NCBI GenBank assembly: GCA_001632435.1
Contig: KV423917.1
Coordinates: 1 to 64,000, forward strand
Direction of reading: 5' to 3'
DNA from: Calocera cornea HHB12733
Lineage: Eukaryota; Basidiomycota; Dacrymycetes; Dacrymycetales; Dacrymycetaceae
DNA: 64,000 nt
Part shown: in pieces, positions 36,352 through 47,760 of the stretch
How positions within the stretch are numbered: position 1 is the first letter of the stretch
Layout of the letters: each line of letters opens with the position of its first letter
Made by a program: the position numbers and the translations under genes
Notes under the pieces: model-generated
What the model saw: the letters and a program-made list of their open reading frames with translations, nothing else
Database searches by the model: none
What the model was told of the DNA's origin: nothing

Positions 36352-37108
36352 TCACATAATCGTACATTTATTCTCAGGCGCCGCTGCATTCTCGGGTTTG
36401 GCGCCATATTGCTGCTCGGCTTCTTGGAGAAGCAGATCGAACACTTTTGCTGTAGAGCGGTACGTGAGCTGAAGCTACGTAAGGGTTAGTGAGGATGTAC
36501 GGACCAACATTAACGTTTGATGAGGCAGAAGTCTCAATCCATGCGGCATGTAGTTCTTTGGCAAGAGCCTGTCCTTCTTGGGGTGTTACTTGCCTGGGAG
36601 CGAGCCTGCAAGCAAAAGGGTCAGTGGCAGCCGTGGCAGTTCAGCAATGGATCCTCACTTGCGCTCCGGAAGATCTGACTTCTGACCCACGATCACGCAG
36701 GGCACCTGACTCACACCATGATAGTTGAGAATCTTGTCGTGCACGGCCCTGATCATCTCGAAGCTTGGACGGCTGGCAACCGAGTAGACAAGAATGAAGC
36801 CGTGGATGCCGATGGCATGGCGAGACGACAGCATGCTGTACTCATCCTGACCAGCGGTATCGATAATTTCAAACTCATAGTTTTCTCCGTTCCAGGTGAC
36901 GTTCTTGAAGACGATGCTCTCGATGGTGGGGAAGTACGGCTCGATGAAGTGACCTTCGACGTACTGCACCACGAGCGCGGACTTGCCTGAGATGGGATGG
37001 GACGAACTCGAATGAGTAGGAGTGGATCGTGAGAGGATGCGGGTAGGACCTACCGACTGAACGGGCACCAAGCACACAGATGCGTCGCTTCTTCACTGCA
37101 CCAGACAT
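36352..37108 (-). CDS. RHB1: Rheb-type small GTPase
   Basis: Ras-family switch that activates TORC1. It starts MSGAVKKRRICVLGARSVG|KSALV at 37108, with the P-loop GARSVGKS split by the first intron. Effector region EPYFPTIESIVFKNV; switch II DTAGQDEYSMLSSRHAI; base-binding GQKSDL; then, through three more splices, LAPRQVTPQEGQALAKELHA, ETSASSNVNV|AKVFDLLLQE. The protein ends in a CAAX box, CTIM, for farnesylation, after PENAAAPENK. The second-last intron uses a GTCCGT donor. The Arg in GARSVG and the DTAGQDEYS motif are Rheb features that separate it from Ras. Divergent from MCCB. Confidence 0.92.
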
Positions 37109-37316
37109 GAAAGGCAAGAGCAGACGGTGTGCATGCAAAAAACCCGGGTGACGCGGGCAATATCCTCGAGGACGGCTGGGAACCCAGCCACCGGCACCGG
37201 TTGACCAATGATCCCTGGGACGAGCCTGTTACCCCGCGTTCACACCGGAGCCTCCTCATCCGCCCGACCACCTTGCCCGTCGCGCTCCTGTTAATTGCAG
37301 CTTGCTTCTTACTTGC
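37109..37316. promoter_or_regulatory. Shared promoter of RHB1 and MCCB
   Basis: About 210 bp separate the two start codons, so the two genes must share regulatory DNA. No specific operator recognised. Confidence 0.55.
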
Positions 37317-39641
37317 ATGACAGCGGCGATGGCTTCTTGGCGTCCACGAGTGCGAGCTCTGGCCAGGAGCAGCACCTTGCGACCCCCATCCAACGCAGCC
37401 AGGGCATACCACCCATCGATCATACCCTCCAAGGTCATGCCCTCTTCCGACGAGTTCATCGCCAGAGCGGCAGCCATGGATGCATTGGTCAGTGAACTGG
37501 ACTCTCTGACTGCTCAAGCCAGGCAGGGAGGCGGAAAGAAGGCAATGGACCGTATGAGAGCTAAGGGTAAGATGCTACCCCGAGAACGGTGGGTTCGTAT
37601 GAAAGACACAAGTGGACGACTAAAGACCCACTCGTGTAGAGTCGCTTCACTGCTCGATCCGGACTCACCATTTATTGAACTGTCGTCACTTGCTGCGCAT
37701 GATGTCTATCCCGGAGAATCCATACCCGCTGCTGGGATCATTACAGGGATTGGACGGATCTCGGGGAGGGAGTGCATGATCATTTGCAATGATGCGACAG
37801 TCAAAGGAGGAAGTTACTATCCTATGACGATCAAGAAGCATCTTCGAGCGCAGGAAATTGCGCGCGAGAACTTCTTGCCCTGCGTCTACCTCGGTACGGG
37901 ACGGCACTCACATCCGTGCAACTGCTGAACGCCGCCCTAGTCGAATCCGGTGGAGCAGCTCTTCCATATCAAGCCGAGGTGATTTTCATGTCTCGATCCG
38001 TCCCTTCGCGCTTAAACATGGTATAGGTCTTTCCGGACGTGGGGCATTTCGGTCGGGGATTCTACAATATGGTCCACAACCAATATCTGGTCTGGATCGT
38101 CCCGTGCTAATAGCATACTAGGCGCAAATGTCTGCCCTAGGGATACCCCAGATAGCCGTCGTCCATGGCATCTCTGTTGCTGGTTCGTTCAACCATCTTT
38201 CTATACAGGTATCGCTGATTTGATGGGGGTTGTATAGGCGGTGCATACACGCCTGCCATGTCCGACCACGTTATCATCGTCCGGAACCAAGGCCACATTT
38301 TCCTGGCTGGTCCTCCGTTGGTGAAAGCTGCGACCGGGGAAGTGGTGGACGAAGAGTTCCTTGGCGGTGGCGATATGCACGCCAGTGTGAGCGGCGTTGT
38401 TGATGCTCTCGCGAGAGATGATGAAGACGGTATTGCGTTGGCTCGCACTGCCGTGGGCGATCTTGGGGCTGCCTCGGGCTTGCCAGCTCAGGTACGTGTA
38501 CAGAAGTGTTCCCCTACACAACGTCTCATCGAGTCATTGCGACAGCCTGACCAACCCTCGGAAGAGCCCCTTTACTGCGCGACTGAGCTGCACGGGATTG
38601 TGGGCGGTGATGTCCGGCAAGCCATTGACATGAGGGAAGTGATCGCCCGCATCGTAGATGGAAGCCGCTTCCGAGAGTTCAAGGCAGACTACGGAACGAC
38701 GCTGCTTACAGTAAGCGCCATTGTCAACCCCTTCTCTTCCGCATTATTCACAGGCCACCAGGGTTTTGCTCACATACGTGGTTATCATTGTGGCATAATT
38801 GCGAACAACGGAGTGTTATTCTCAACATCTGCGCTTAAAGCAACGCACTTCATCCAGCTTTGTAGCCAGCGGAAGATCCCGCTCGTCTTTCTCGTCAATG
38901 TTACCGGTAAGGGATTCAGTAATGATCAATATTGCTTCTGACATGCAAACAGGCTACATGGTCGGCAGCAAGGCAGAGCGTGGTGGTATAGCGAAGGATG
39001 GTGCAAAGATGGTCCGCGCAGTGAGCTGCGCCGACGTTCCCAAATTGACAATGGTCGTTGGAGGCAGCTTTGGCGCTGGCAATTATGGTGCGTCTGTCCA
39101 AGTCTGCCTTTGGTTGCATACTCACTGCCCCGTGGGCATGTGCGGACGCGCTGTGAGGAACCCCAAGCAGTGTGTGGTATTCAGTCTAATTTCTTCGCAC
39201 AGTACTCCCCTCGCTTCTTGTGGATGTGGCCCGTGCGTGAGACGGGTTCAATCGGTCGATTTCATGCTGAAGACCATCATTAGAATGCGAAAATTTCCGT
39301 CATGGGTTCGGGGCAACTATCTCAGGTGATGTCTGGCATATCCAAGTAAGGCTTTCTCCCTTGGAGCATGGTTTCAGGAAGCTCTCTAACCCCGTTCGGG
39401 CAGGGATCCTTCGCGTCATTCCGAGCTGCAGTCCACCATAGAGGCCCAGTCTACAGCATTATATGCAACCGCTCGGCTGTGGGACGACGGTATCATCAAG
39501 CCTACAGACTCTAGAGATATTCTTGGCCTCGGACTGGGTCTCGCGAAGCGTCAGAGCCTGGTTGCTCAGCTGTCTGCATCCAGCTTGTCGCGGGCAACCT
39601 GGGACGGACATGACAGCGGTTTCGGCGTCTTCAGAATGTGA
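37317..39641 (+). CDS. Methylcrotonyl-CoA carboxylase beta subunit, mitochondrial
   Basis: Carboxyltransferase half of the biotin enzyme in leucine degradation. The N-terminus is basic and amphipathic ([22 protein letters not shown] at 37317 or 37329), a mitochondrial presequence. Core blocks: [149 protein letters not shown]-like region read as [21 protein letters not shown] and [10 protein letters not shown]. It ends [15 protein letters not shown] and SGFGVFRM. More than ten introns. The intron at 39088-39135 lacks an AG acceptor; see findings. All else is intact. Confidence 0.93.
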
Positions 39642-40045
39642 AGCGCGTCGTCATCTCTGGCCACACAGCCTTGCGACAACGTTCGGAGCATCTAAAGTTA
39701 ACGAGTTATGACTTAGTACACTTCAAAGGTGAAGCCTTTCATATTGCAACCAATAATTGTTTCTGATGTTCGGCTCCTCAGGGGATGCGCACAGAAGCTA
39801 GTACAGTACCAGGGTATTCTGCTCTTTAAGAGCTGACCGCGCAGTGAGGGAAGGGTGGGTCCTTTTACTCTTAATCAATCCTTTTCAACGGGCAACAGGC
39901 AGCCACCTTCTGCATCTCCTGTTACCTCGTACAGTTTCTCACAAAACCTGCCTGACACGTGCACAGTGGATGGCTGCGATAATATGCTTCGATTTACCTC
40001 CGTGTCCTGCTCTCTTTGCGCCGCCTTGAGATTCTGCTTGCAAGA
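39642..40045. other. MCCB 3' flank; start of the repeat island
   Basis: No gene recognised. The sequence grades into the repeat island at about 39.9 kb. Confidence 0.45.
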
Positions 40046-40211
40046 AGAGTGTGTTTGCTCCCCTCCAGTGACTCTACTTTCCGGCGGTATTGCGAGCTCC
40101 ACTCTGAGGTGCCCTTCTGCGTCCGTGCCATGATCACCAGACCCCGCCCCGAGGCTCTTTGCTTCTGCTGTCCCTCCGTCCGCTCCCACTGGGAGATTTT
40201 TCTGCTTGCCC
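40046..40211 (+). repeat. Dispersed repeat D, left copy
   Basis: About 165 bp that recurs in opposite orientation at 54850-55034. Shared strings include GACTCTACTTTCCGGCGGTA, TTGCGAGCTCCACTCTGAG, CGAGGCTCTTTGCTTCTGCT and GGGAGATTTTTCTGCTTG. Confidence 0.85.
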
Positions 40212-40264
40212 TACAAGAAATACCACAGGCCATGATCCCCTCTTACTTCATGTAAACCAGTAGG

Positions 40265-41690
40265 ACCCCCAGGCAAGGTGTCCGGATTGAGCATGACCAA
40301 CTGTTTGTTTGGACTCATTCTGTTTCATTTCAATTTTTGGCCACATCTCTGCCATCTCATGTCTAGTCAGGGTCCCCTGGTGATAGACAACCAATTGTAT
40401 GCTATTCCTCCAAAGACACCAGCAGAACCCCTAGGGGATCTGTCCCAGGGGAGCCAGAGCAAAAGTGTGTTCAGACTCAAACTGTTGCATTGCAGCTTTG
40501 AGTCAGATCTCTGTCAGGGATGATGGCCTAGAGTAGCCCTGGTTGGAGATCATCAATAGTACCCTAACCCTCACACCAACAGGAACCCCAGGGGATGTGT
40601 CTTGAGGGAGCATGAGCAGAATTTTGTTTGGACTCAAACTGTTCCATTGCAACTTTGTCAGATCTCTGCCAGGGATAATGGCCTGGAGTAGCCCTTGTTG
40701 GAGATCATCAGTGGTACACTTGCCCTTCATAGAAACTAGCAGGACCCCCAGGGGAGATGTCCTGAGGGAGCAGGGGCAAGGGTTTGTTTGAACTCAATCT
40801 GTTCCATTGCAATTTTGGGTCATCTCTCTGCCAGCAATGATGCCTGGGAGATTCACTGGTGACACATTGACGATGTTTGCTCCTGATGGATGGGAACCAC
40901 CAGGACCCCGAAAGGAGCCCCTATAGTAGGTGATCAGCCAAACTTTGCTCTGCTACTATCCAATCTCATGGGATGGAGCAGCAGCCAAAAGTTGCTTGGG
41001 ATCAATCTCTTCAAATGCACTTTTGGCCATATGTCTCTCAGAAAGTGTCTCCTAGAGTTCCCTTGGTTATACACCAACAATGGCATGTTACTTGTGAGTG
41101 GGAACCTGGCATACTGTCAGGGGACTGCAAGTGGTGGCACAACAGCCAAAAGTTGCTTGCAATCAATCTGTGCAAGTGAGCTTTTGGTGATATTTACCCT
41201 GCAAAGGAAGCCCTGGCAACCCCACCATCACACATCATCAAGGAGCTATAGTTGATATATGTGTGCATATGAACAAGCAGGGGGACCTCAGGGGACATTG
41301 CATGGACAAGGAACAGCTGAAAGTTGCTTAAGTTCAATGTGTTCACATGCAACTTCTGGTCATAGCTCTCCCAGTGAACCACCCCTGGAGAGCCACCCAT
41401 CACACACAGTTACCAACATCTCAACACAAGTCATGAACAAGCAGGACACAGAGGGCAGCTTGGACCAAGCAGGCAGAGCCAGAAGCTACTGTAGCACAAT
41501 CTTCTTGAACCCAACTTTTGATCATCTCTTCCCTGGCTGGAGGCCCCTCTGCAATATATCATCAATGGCATGTTGTCCATTGCCTCAAACAAGCGGATCT
41601 GCAGGGCCTCCAGAATGGTGGAGTCATACCCCAAAGTTTCCCCAACACAATCTCTTCAAGTGCAACTTCTAGTCATATCTATACCTTGTG
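40265..41690. repeat. Diverged tandem array, ~160-bp unit, nine recognisable units
   Basis: A landmark of the type ACTCAAACTGTTCCATTGCA then ACTTTGGGTCAGATCTCTGC recurs at about 40312, 40477, 40633, 40791, 41001, 41162, 41334, 41496 and 41643. Spacings are 165, 156, 158, 210, 161, 172, 162 and 147 bp. A second landmark, AGCAGGACCCCCAGGGGA, lies between them in the first units. Units are diverged, the later ones more. No open frame is conserved between units. Confidence 0.8.
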
Positions 41691-41899
41691 CGGACTTGTG
41701 TGGAGACTCCCCGGTTATGACTGGTTGCTCTCACAGCATCACCACTCTGTGGGAACAAGCCGGAGCTTGCCTGAAGGAGGATGGGACAGAAGATTGCTTG
41801 GGCACGGTTGCCGCTCACCATTCTGCATATTGGAAGCAACAATGTTTTGGGTAGGAAACAGCTTTGCCAGAGCAGAGTCATCTATGTAAGCACTGTATC

Positions 41900-42065
41900 A
41901 ACGCCAAAGTCATTCCAGATCCTGGGTGTTTCTTGATGTGGACATGGGAGCAATCCCACTTGGAAGCAAAGTTATTCTGTGTCTGAGTTGCTCTGCCCGG
42001 AAGCAAAGCTGTTCCATGTCTGGGTCTTAGGTCCCTTGCCCCAAGACCATCCAGGGATGGTGAAC
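41900..42065. repeat. Dispersed repeat E, copy 1
   Basis: Contains CACTTGGAAGCAAAGTTATT and GGAAGCAAAGCTGTTCCATG then TCTGGGTCT. Related sequence is at 48870-49000. Each copy shows an internal ~40-bp periodicity of GGAAG-C/T-AAAG. Confidence 0.6.
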
Positions 42066-42234
42066 TTTTGTGTGGGCGGCTGCACTGTGCGGACCCCCAC
42101 ACAGTGACCAACATCTGTCAGCATAGCCGGGTTAAGTGGTTTGCTTCCATGCTGCACCACCCATGTAAAGAATAGGCTTAACGTGCCTTTGGCCTTGCAT
42201 GTGCTAGCTCATTGTCAACTGGACCATGCCAGCT

Positions 42235-42430
42235 GGCATCCCTTGCTCTGGCTTGTTGTCTGCTCCTGTGGTCTCCTTCAACCTGAATCTTTCCTTCAAC
42301 CTCAGTCTCTTGTGCTGCTGTTGTATCTCCTTTGACTTGCATGTCTTGTTCAACTTACATCTCTCCTTTGACTTGCATCTCTCCTTTGGCATTGATCTCT
42401 TGCTTGGCAACCATCTTTCATTCACCATCA
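42235..42430. repeat. Degenerate 18-bp minisatellite, site 1
   Basis: CTCCTTTGACTTGCATCT-like 18-bp units, six to nine, degenerate. On the minus strand they translate as SKERCK LNKTCK SKE hexapeptides. Similar arrays are at 47205-47370 and 47620-47760. Confidence 0.6.
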
Positions 42431-42832
42431 GTCTTGTCTACATTGTACAAACCCTGCTATGTTTCACAATCTGCCTCCCAGCCACAGTCCAGATGGTTAC
42501 AAGGCCTTGTTCTACAACCACCACCCTTCACAAGAGAAACACAACCTTACTGAGAGGGCCACTTGGGTGCAGGCAGAGAGGGCATGGCAGGGAGTGCAGG
42601 CAGAGGAGCAGAGAGTGCAGAGGGCTGAAGAAGAACACCAATGAATTGCACAGGAGGAGGCCCAACACACATCCAGCAAAACTGAGAATACATCCTGAGG
42701 GATGCCAAGCATCTGGAATGTGCATGCACCATCATCACACAGAGGCAGGCTGACACTGCTTGTTGACAGTACCATCAGGATCCTAATTGTACCTCTCATC
42801 AACCTTTCCCACCCAATATCCCTCCCCCTACT

Positions 42833-43050
42833 TGACAACAGACCAATCCACAAGGACTCTTGTATTGTGGTGGTCAACGCTCATTGTGTCACCCCTCCCA
42901 TCACACACAAACTCCCCCCTCCTTTCTCCCTCACTTGTTGCAGAACCCTCCCTCCTAGCAGATCCATACACAGGACGTGCAGGGCTGGCAGCAAGATGTC
43001 ACACCAACTTCTCCAGCACATAAAGCCCAGTATCAAATGTGGCACAACAA
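42833..43050. repeat. Direct repeat F, copy 1
   Basis: About 220 bp shared with 45055-45281. Shared strings include AACTCCCCCCTCC, TCTCCCTCACTTGTTGCAGA and TGTCACACCAACTTCTCCAG and CCAGTATCAAATG. Confidence 0.85.
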
Positions 43051-43122
43051 CCAGGGATGCACCTTTTTTGCACCTCATGCTCATGTAGCTTAAAAGATGG
43101 GCTTGTGTGATTCTCTGACACA

Positions 43123-44586
43123 TTGCCCAGGCTTTCCAACCTTCATCCCTTGCAACAGCCTGGATACCAACCACCTGCACACATCAATGAATCACCGCAC
43201 AACTTGTTGTGTTGCAAACTGGCCCAAATGATGAAGCATTTGACTCTGCTAGCCAAGACTGTCATCACAGCTTGCAAGACACCACAGCACCTTATTGACA
43301 AGAGCTGGTGCAATGGCAACTACATCCTTCCCCCCCACGGACAGTACAACATTCTTGCTTGGGACACAAAACTCCAGTCTTTCATAAACTGGGATGCCTT
43401 CATGGAGGTCTTCTTCACCATGCTTGCTCAGAATCACATCAAGTATTTCAATGAAGTGATCAGGGCTGCACAAACCAAAGTGGTCTATCTTATCTTGTTG
43501 CACCTACAATGTGATATCCCACACCCCTTCCTGAATTGTGCCCTGTACTCCCACACTGTTGACATTGATGTGTTGGCAGTTGAGGTTAATGCATGCAGCC
43601 CACTCAAGCATACTGCAATGGCTATTACTCCTCATTCTACCTGGAGTCAAGATGGAAGTGCTGGGCTGAGAACAGGCCAAGGATACCTGGGCAGGGACGG
43701 CATGAGGATCATCAACTACTACAATGGGGTTCAACATGAAATCATAAGCCAATTGTTCTTTGCATGTGCTCTCTGCTCATTCCCTTGACAGTGTCCTTCT
43801 CTTGTCAGGCATGATATGGATGGTGCTGTGTTCACTGAAGAGGCTTCACTCCTCACTCTGCACATTCTCCAAAGCATCTTTGATGCTCTATATTCCAACA
43901 ACAACTGCCTTGCATTCCCCCTGGAACATGGTCTCCTGCCTTGTGTCCTGCTAGAGAATCTCAACATTTTGGGTGATGGTCAATGGCTGCCAAAGCCAAC
44001 TCATCACATCCGGAGGAAGCACCTGATTGGCAAAGCCCAATTCCCCATGCCTGAGGAAGAGTTCAATTACCAGTACTTGCAGCATTCCCCTGCATGAAAG
44101 GCCCACATCAAGAACGCAATGAGGAGGACCCCTTGTACTGGACTGAACCATGTTTGTCAACAATGGGTTTGGTCCCAATGCACCCAGCATATGATCACCA
44201 AGACACCTAGTGTGTTCATGAATGACACGTTTGGCAACAGTGAGTTTACCAGCTTATTGTTCCTGAAATTTGCTAACCACTTGGTGCAGTATTGTGTCTA
44301 GTCTTTGATGAGACTGGCAACCACAATGTGGAACTGCCATACAGCATCATCAACAATATCATATGAGAGAAGTGGTTTGGCAGTGTGGAAGGCAATGACT
44401 TTTCCTAACCCTGAAATTGCCAGCCAGCCTGAGGTCTACCATCTTTTCAATTATGCAGGACTTATGGATGTGAAGGCAAACAAGTGTGTCAGCAAGGTCA
44501 TGGCACTTTGGGTCTTGAAGATGAACATGAACCGGAGTCTGATCATTCAGATGACAATGACAATGGTGAAGGGGCCCCTTGATTGA
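43123..44586 (+). pseudogene. Eroded unknown gene in the repeat island
   Basis: An open frame from 43123 to a stop at 43788 reads like protein (LAQMMKHLTLLAKTVITACK, ILPPHGQYNILAWDTKLQSF, AFMEVFFTMLAQNHIKYFNE). The next frame continues, with HDMDGAVFTEEASLLTLHIL, PLEHGLLPCVLLENLNILGD and PMPEEEFNYQYLQHSPA up to a stop at 44095. A third, with KTPSVFMNDTFGNSEFTSLL, ends at 44301, and a last one ends at 44586. One ancestral gene with several stops and shifts is the simplest reading. It lies between the two copies of repeat F. No catalytic motif was recognised; a transposon-borne or captured gene is possible. Confidence 0.45.
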
Positions 44587-45054
44587 AGTAAAGTGTTGTA
44601 CATAGACAGTCTCTAATGAATTGTGTTCTGATTTCAAAGGCACATGTCTCTCTGGTGACAGGTGGATCTGAGGTACATGCTGTGGCCTGCCAGCTTTTTC
44701 AGGTGCCACCTCTTTCAGGCACCAGCCCTTTAGGTGCCACAGGTGGATTGACAATAGACTTTTCTCACAGGTGAGCTTACAAAATCTCCTTTATCCTCAC
44801 ACTGATGGTTTGAACATGGACATTATTATCACTTGCAGCCCAGCAATCACTGTCAAGATCTCATGCAAATTGAGCAACACACATTTTGTCTTACAAGCCC
44901 ATCTGCACCAATAATCAACACACATCCAAAACCGACTTAACAATGTAGCCCATCATTCATCCCTTCTCCTTTGCAAGAACTTCACCTTGGCCCAGCATTG
45001 ACTTTCCACTTGAGGCTGTTGACTCAGCTCGCACTTGTTCCTCCTCCATCATCT
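44587..45054. other. Gene-free repeat-island sequence
   Basis: No gene recognised. AGGTGCCAC occurs three times near 44700-44740, in two orientations (AGGTGCCACCTC, AGGCACC, AGGTGCCACAGG). Confidence 0.4.
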
Positions 45055-45281
45055 CACCAACAGACCAATCTGCAAGGACTTTTGTTTTCTGGTGGCAGCA
45101 GTCAATGCTCATTATGTCAGCTCTCCCATCACACACCAACTCCCCCCTCCTCTCTCCCTCACTTGTTGCAGAACCCTTCCTCTTTACAGATCCATAATAC
45201 ACAGTACATGCAGGGCTGGCAGCAACATGTCACACCAACTTCTCCAGTACATGAATCCCAGTATCAAATGCGGCACAAGCA
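45055..45281. repeat. Direct repeat F, copy 2
   Basis: Second copy of the repeat at 42833-43050, same orientation, about 2.2 kb away. Confidence 0.85.
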
Positions 45282-45422
45282 GTATATGCAGCTTGTTATT
45301 CAGTATGGCTGTGCACTCCAATGTGTGGGGCCACAGAGCACTTGATCAGGATGTAGACAGATGAAAGGACCGCTGCAACAGTCCTCACTGATGATCCAAT
45401 CCAGTGGATGTTGCTCCTGAAG

Positions 45423-45510
45423 TACTGTTAAGACTGTTCTGTATTTCAAGCCGTCTAGATGCAGTACAGGAGTGGTGGTACAATGAGGGAAAGGATAAGG
45501 GACCAATGAG
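45423..45510. repeat. LTR-like repeat G, copy 1
   Basis: Begins TACTGTTAAGAC, followed by TTCTGTATTTCAAG and TCTAGATGCAG; recurs at 48301-48380. TGTTAAGAC at 45426 and GTCTTACAACA at about 45787-45797 are imperfect inverted ends, as in an LTR of about 370 bp, but no target duplication was found. Confidence 0.5.
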
Positions 45511-46436
45511 CCCGGTGTGGCAGAGTCAAGGGACCAGCAGAGTCAGGCTGCGCAAGAGTCCGGGACCGGCTGGAGTCTGGTGCCTGCACTCTACAATACT
45601 GTCTGCTGGCTACAGCAGAATTAGAAAAAACATATGGCCAGTGTGGAATGAAAGAGTGAGAGGCATAGATGGTAAATCCCCTTTTATAGCATACCCAGGA
45701 ATTGAGGGGAGCAAGATAGAAGGAGTGCAAAGTGACAGGTGGTGATGGGTCAGTCTTCAGCAACAGAGTAAGACAGAGTGGCCAAGTCTTACAACAGAGG
45801 TCACTGGTGAGGTACTTGTATGTGCTTTCACTCTTCCCCTTCTCCACCAGCTCACTCTATCAAAGCACACTACAAGGATGGATTGACCTGAGCACAGCAA
45901 CAAGCACATGAATCAACTTTATTGGATCACCATGCTTGTGCATCTCATAGAGGCTCTGTTCTAGTGCACATGGATTGCCCAGTGTTTCTGTCAGGGCATG
46001 GTGTTGAAGCACCCAGCTGTCAAAGCAAGGCCTGCAAATAGACCAATGGGGAGATTTGGGATCCAGTGAAACACCCAAACACAGACTCAGTATGCCTTTG
46101 AAGACAAAGGGATACTGGTACACTGGGGGTGAATTGAAGGTGACAAAGGAGCAGTGATGGAGTGAAGTGAAGAGTCTTTTGAGTATGGGACAGAGTGTTC
46201 AGGTGTGAGGGCACATGGTAACCCTACAAGGCTGCCAAGATAGACAGAGATCAGACAGAGTCAATGGTAGACCAATAGAGTAGGTTGGGTGGGCAAGGAT
46301 AGAGTGGAGAATAGGATAGATGAGGTGACTATAGAGACTACAGAGTCCAGGGTGTACAGTGGAGAGTCCTCAGAGACCAGATCTGAGGAGCCAAGGGGCC
46401 TAAAGCCCACCTATATATACTCTACAGATCTGCATG
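45511..46436. other. Repeat-island sequence without a gene
   Basis: No gene. The string AACCCTACAAGGCTG occurs at about 46219 and again at about 46619. Confidence 0.4.
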
Positions 46437-46508
46437 GGTCAGGCCACGGAGCGTCTCATGGGACACATCATGGGGTGCATCATGGGGCAGGCCATGAATC
46501 ACTATGAG
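46437..46508. repeat. 12-bp minisatellite
   Basis: Six 12-bp units of the type GGGTGCATCATG. The plus-strand frame gives a His/Gly run (HGASHGTHHGVHHGAGH). The frame (46289-46507) has no other support as a gene. Confidence 0.7.
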
Positions 46509-47204
46509 TCAACTGCAGCTGTGCATGTCTGAGTGGTAGTCAGTCATGCTGAGTCATGGTGAGTGGCCAGGCTCATGGCTGCACAGTTGTCCGGGCCACA
46601 CTCCGGGCCATACACCTGAACCCTACAAGGCTGGGCTCCATGCTGAGAAGCACTCCTAAGGCAAATAAGAGCCAAATAAAGTAGGAAATAGAGTGTCCCC
46701 TGACATCAGGGTACAAATGGTATTTGAACAAATGCCTCAGCCCTTTGCTTCAGAAAAGTGGGAATCCTGAGAGATCAGCTCTAATGAGCACCCTACTGTA
46801 GCTACTGGTATATGTACCTGGAGAAAAGGAAGCAAATGGGATCAGACCTTTGTGGCTGAAACTGTACAAGTCTGAAAGGGCTTGGCAAAGTGGTGGTCAT
46901 CTGTTCATTGGGTAGCAAATGCTACCCTTGCCAGTTGAACATTGTGTTCAGGGTGTAGGAGTATGGATAGAGCATCAACCAGTAAATATCCCCAGAAAAC
47001 CTGGTTGGCAAATCACCCTTGTGGGCAAAGAGGGCAAACTCTGATAGTTGAATGTGGTGAATTGGGCAAAATGGAGTGAAACAGAGTGAACCAGGACAGT
47101 TCTGAACATCAATTGCTTGGGATCACCTTACATTAACCACCTCCACACATTGATTCATCCAAGTAAGGCTTGATGCATGCTGAACTGGCACAAAAGATGA
47201 AGTA
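46509..47204. other. Gene-free repeat-island sequence
   Basis: Nothing recognised apart from short GAGTCATG strings near 46530-46560. Confidence 0.4.
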
Positions 47205-47370
47205 TTTGCCTCTTCTTTAATATTTGTCTCTCCTTCAACATTGGGTGCTCCTTCTACATTTGTCTCTCCTTTAACAGTGCACTCTCCTTCAACATCCTTC
47301 TCTCCTCCAACATCCCTCTCTCCTTCAACATCCATCCCTCCTTTGGTATCTGGCTCTCCTTCTTGAATGG
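47205..47370. repeat. 18-bp minisatellite, site 2
   Basis: Eight or nine units near CTCCTTCAACATCCTTCT. On the minus strand they translate as hexapeptides of the type DVEGER, GGEKDV, NVEGET. Frame is kept because 18 is a multiple of three. Confidence 0.75.
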
Positions 47371-47619
47371 CTTCTGCTTTCAGCCCATTACCTTGATGGC
47401 AACCATCTCTTGCTATGCACAATAGAGATGCTGCTCTTATGCTTTGGTCTGTCCTCTACAAATTTGTCTCTTCCAACACCATTCAATATATGGTCAGTCT
47501 TTCCTTTAAGCTACTAGCATTGATTCATTAACCCACTGCTAGAGATTTGGACTCTGCATGCAATGACCCCTTGCACTTAGCTGAATTGTAGCCCATCCAG
47601 CCTTTGACAGCTCTTGGGG

Positions 47620-47760
47620 CTTCAACATCTGCCTCTGCTTCAAGAGCTGGTTCTCCTTCCATATCTGGCTCTTCTTCAATATCTAGCTCTCCTTTGACAG
47701 CTGTCTGTACATTGACAATGGTCTCTACTTCAGCAGTGGTTTCTACATAAGGAAGCTTTG
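47620..47760. repeat. 18-bp minisatellite, site 3
   Basis: Degenerate units of the same kind (GGTTCTCCTTCCATATCT, GGCTCTTCTTCAATATCT, AGCTCTCCTTTGACAGCT). The minus frame gives EEEPDMEGEPALEAEADV. Confidence 0.7.

Noticed and set aside
46289..46507. Histidine/glycine-rich small protein
   Set aside because: The His/Gly run is only the reading of a 12-bp minisatellite; the rest of the frame has no support.
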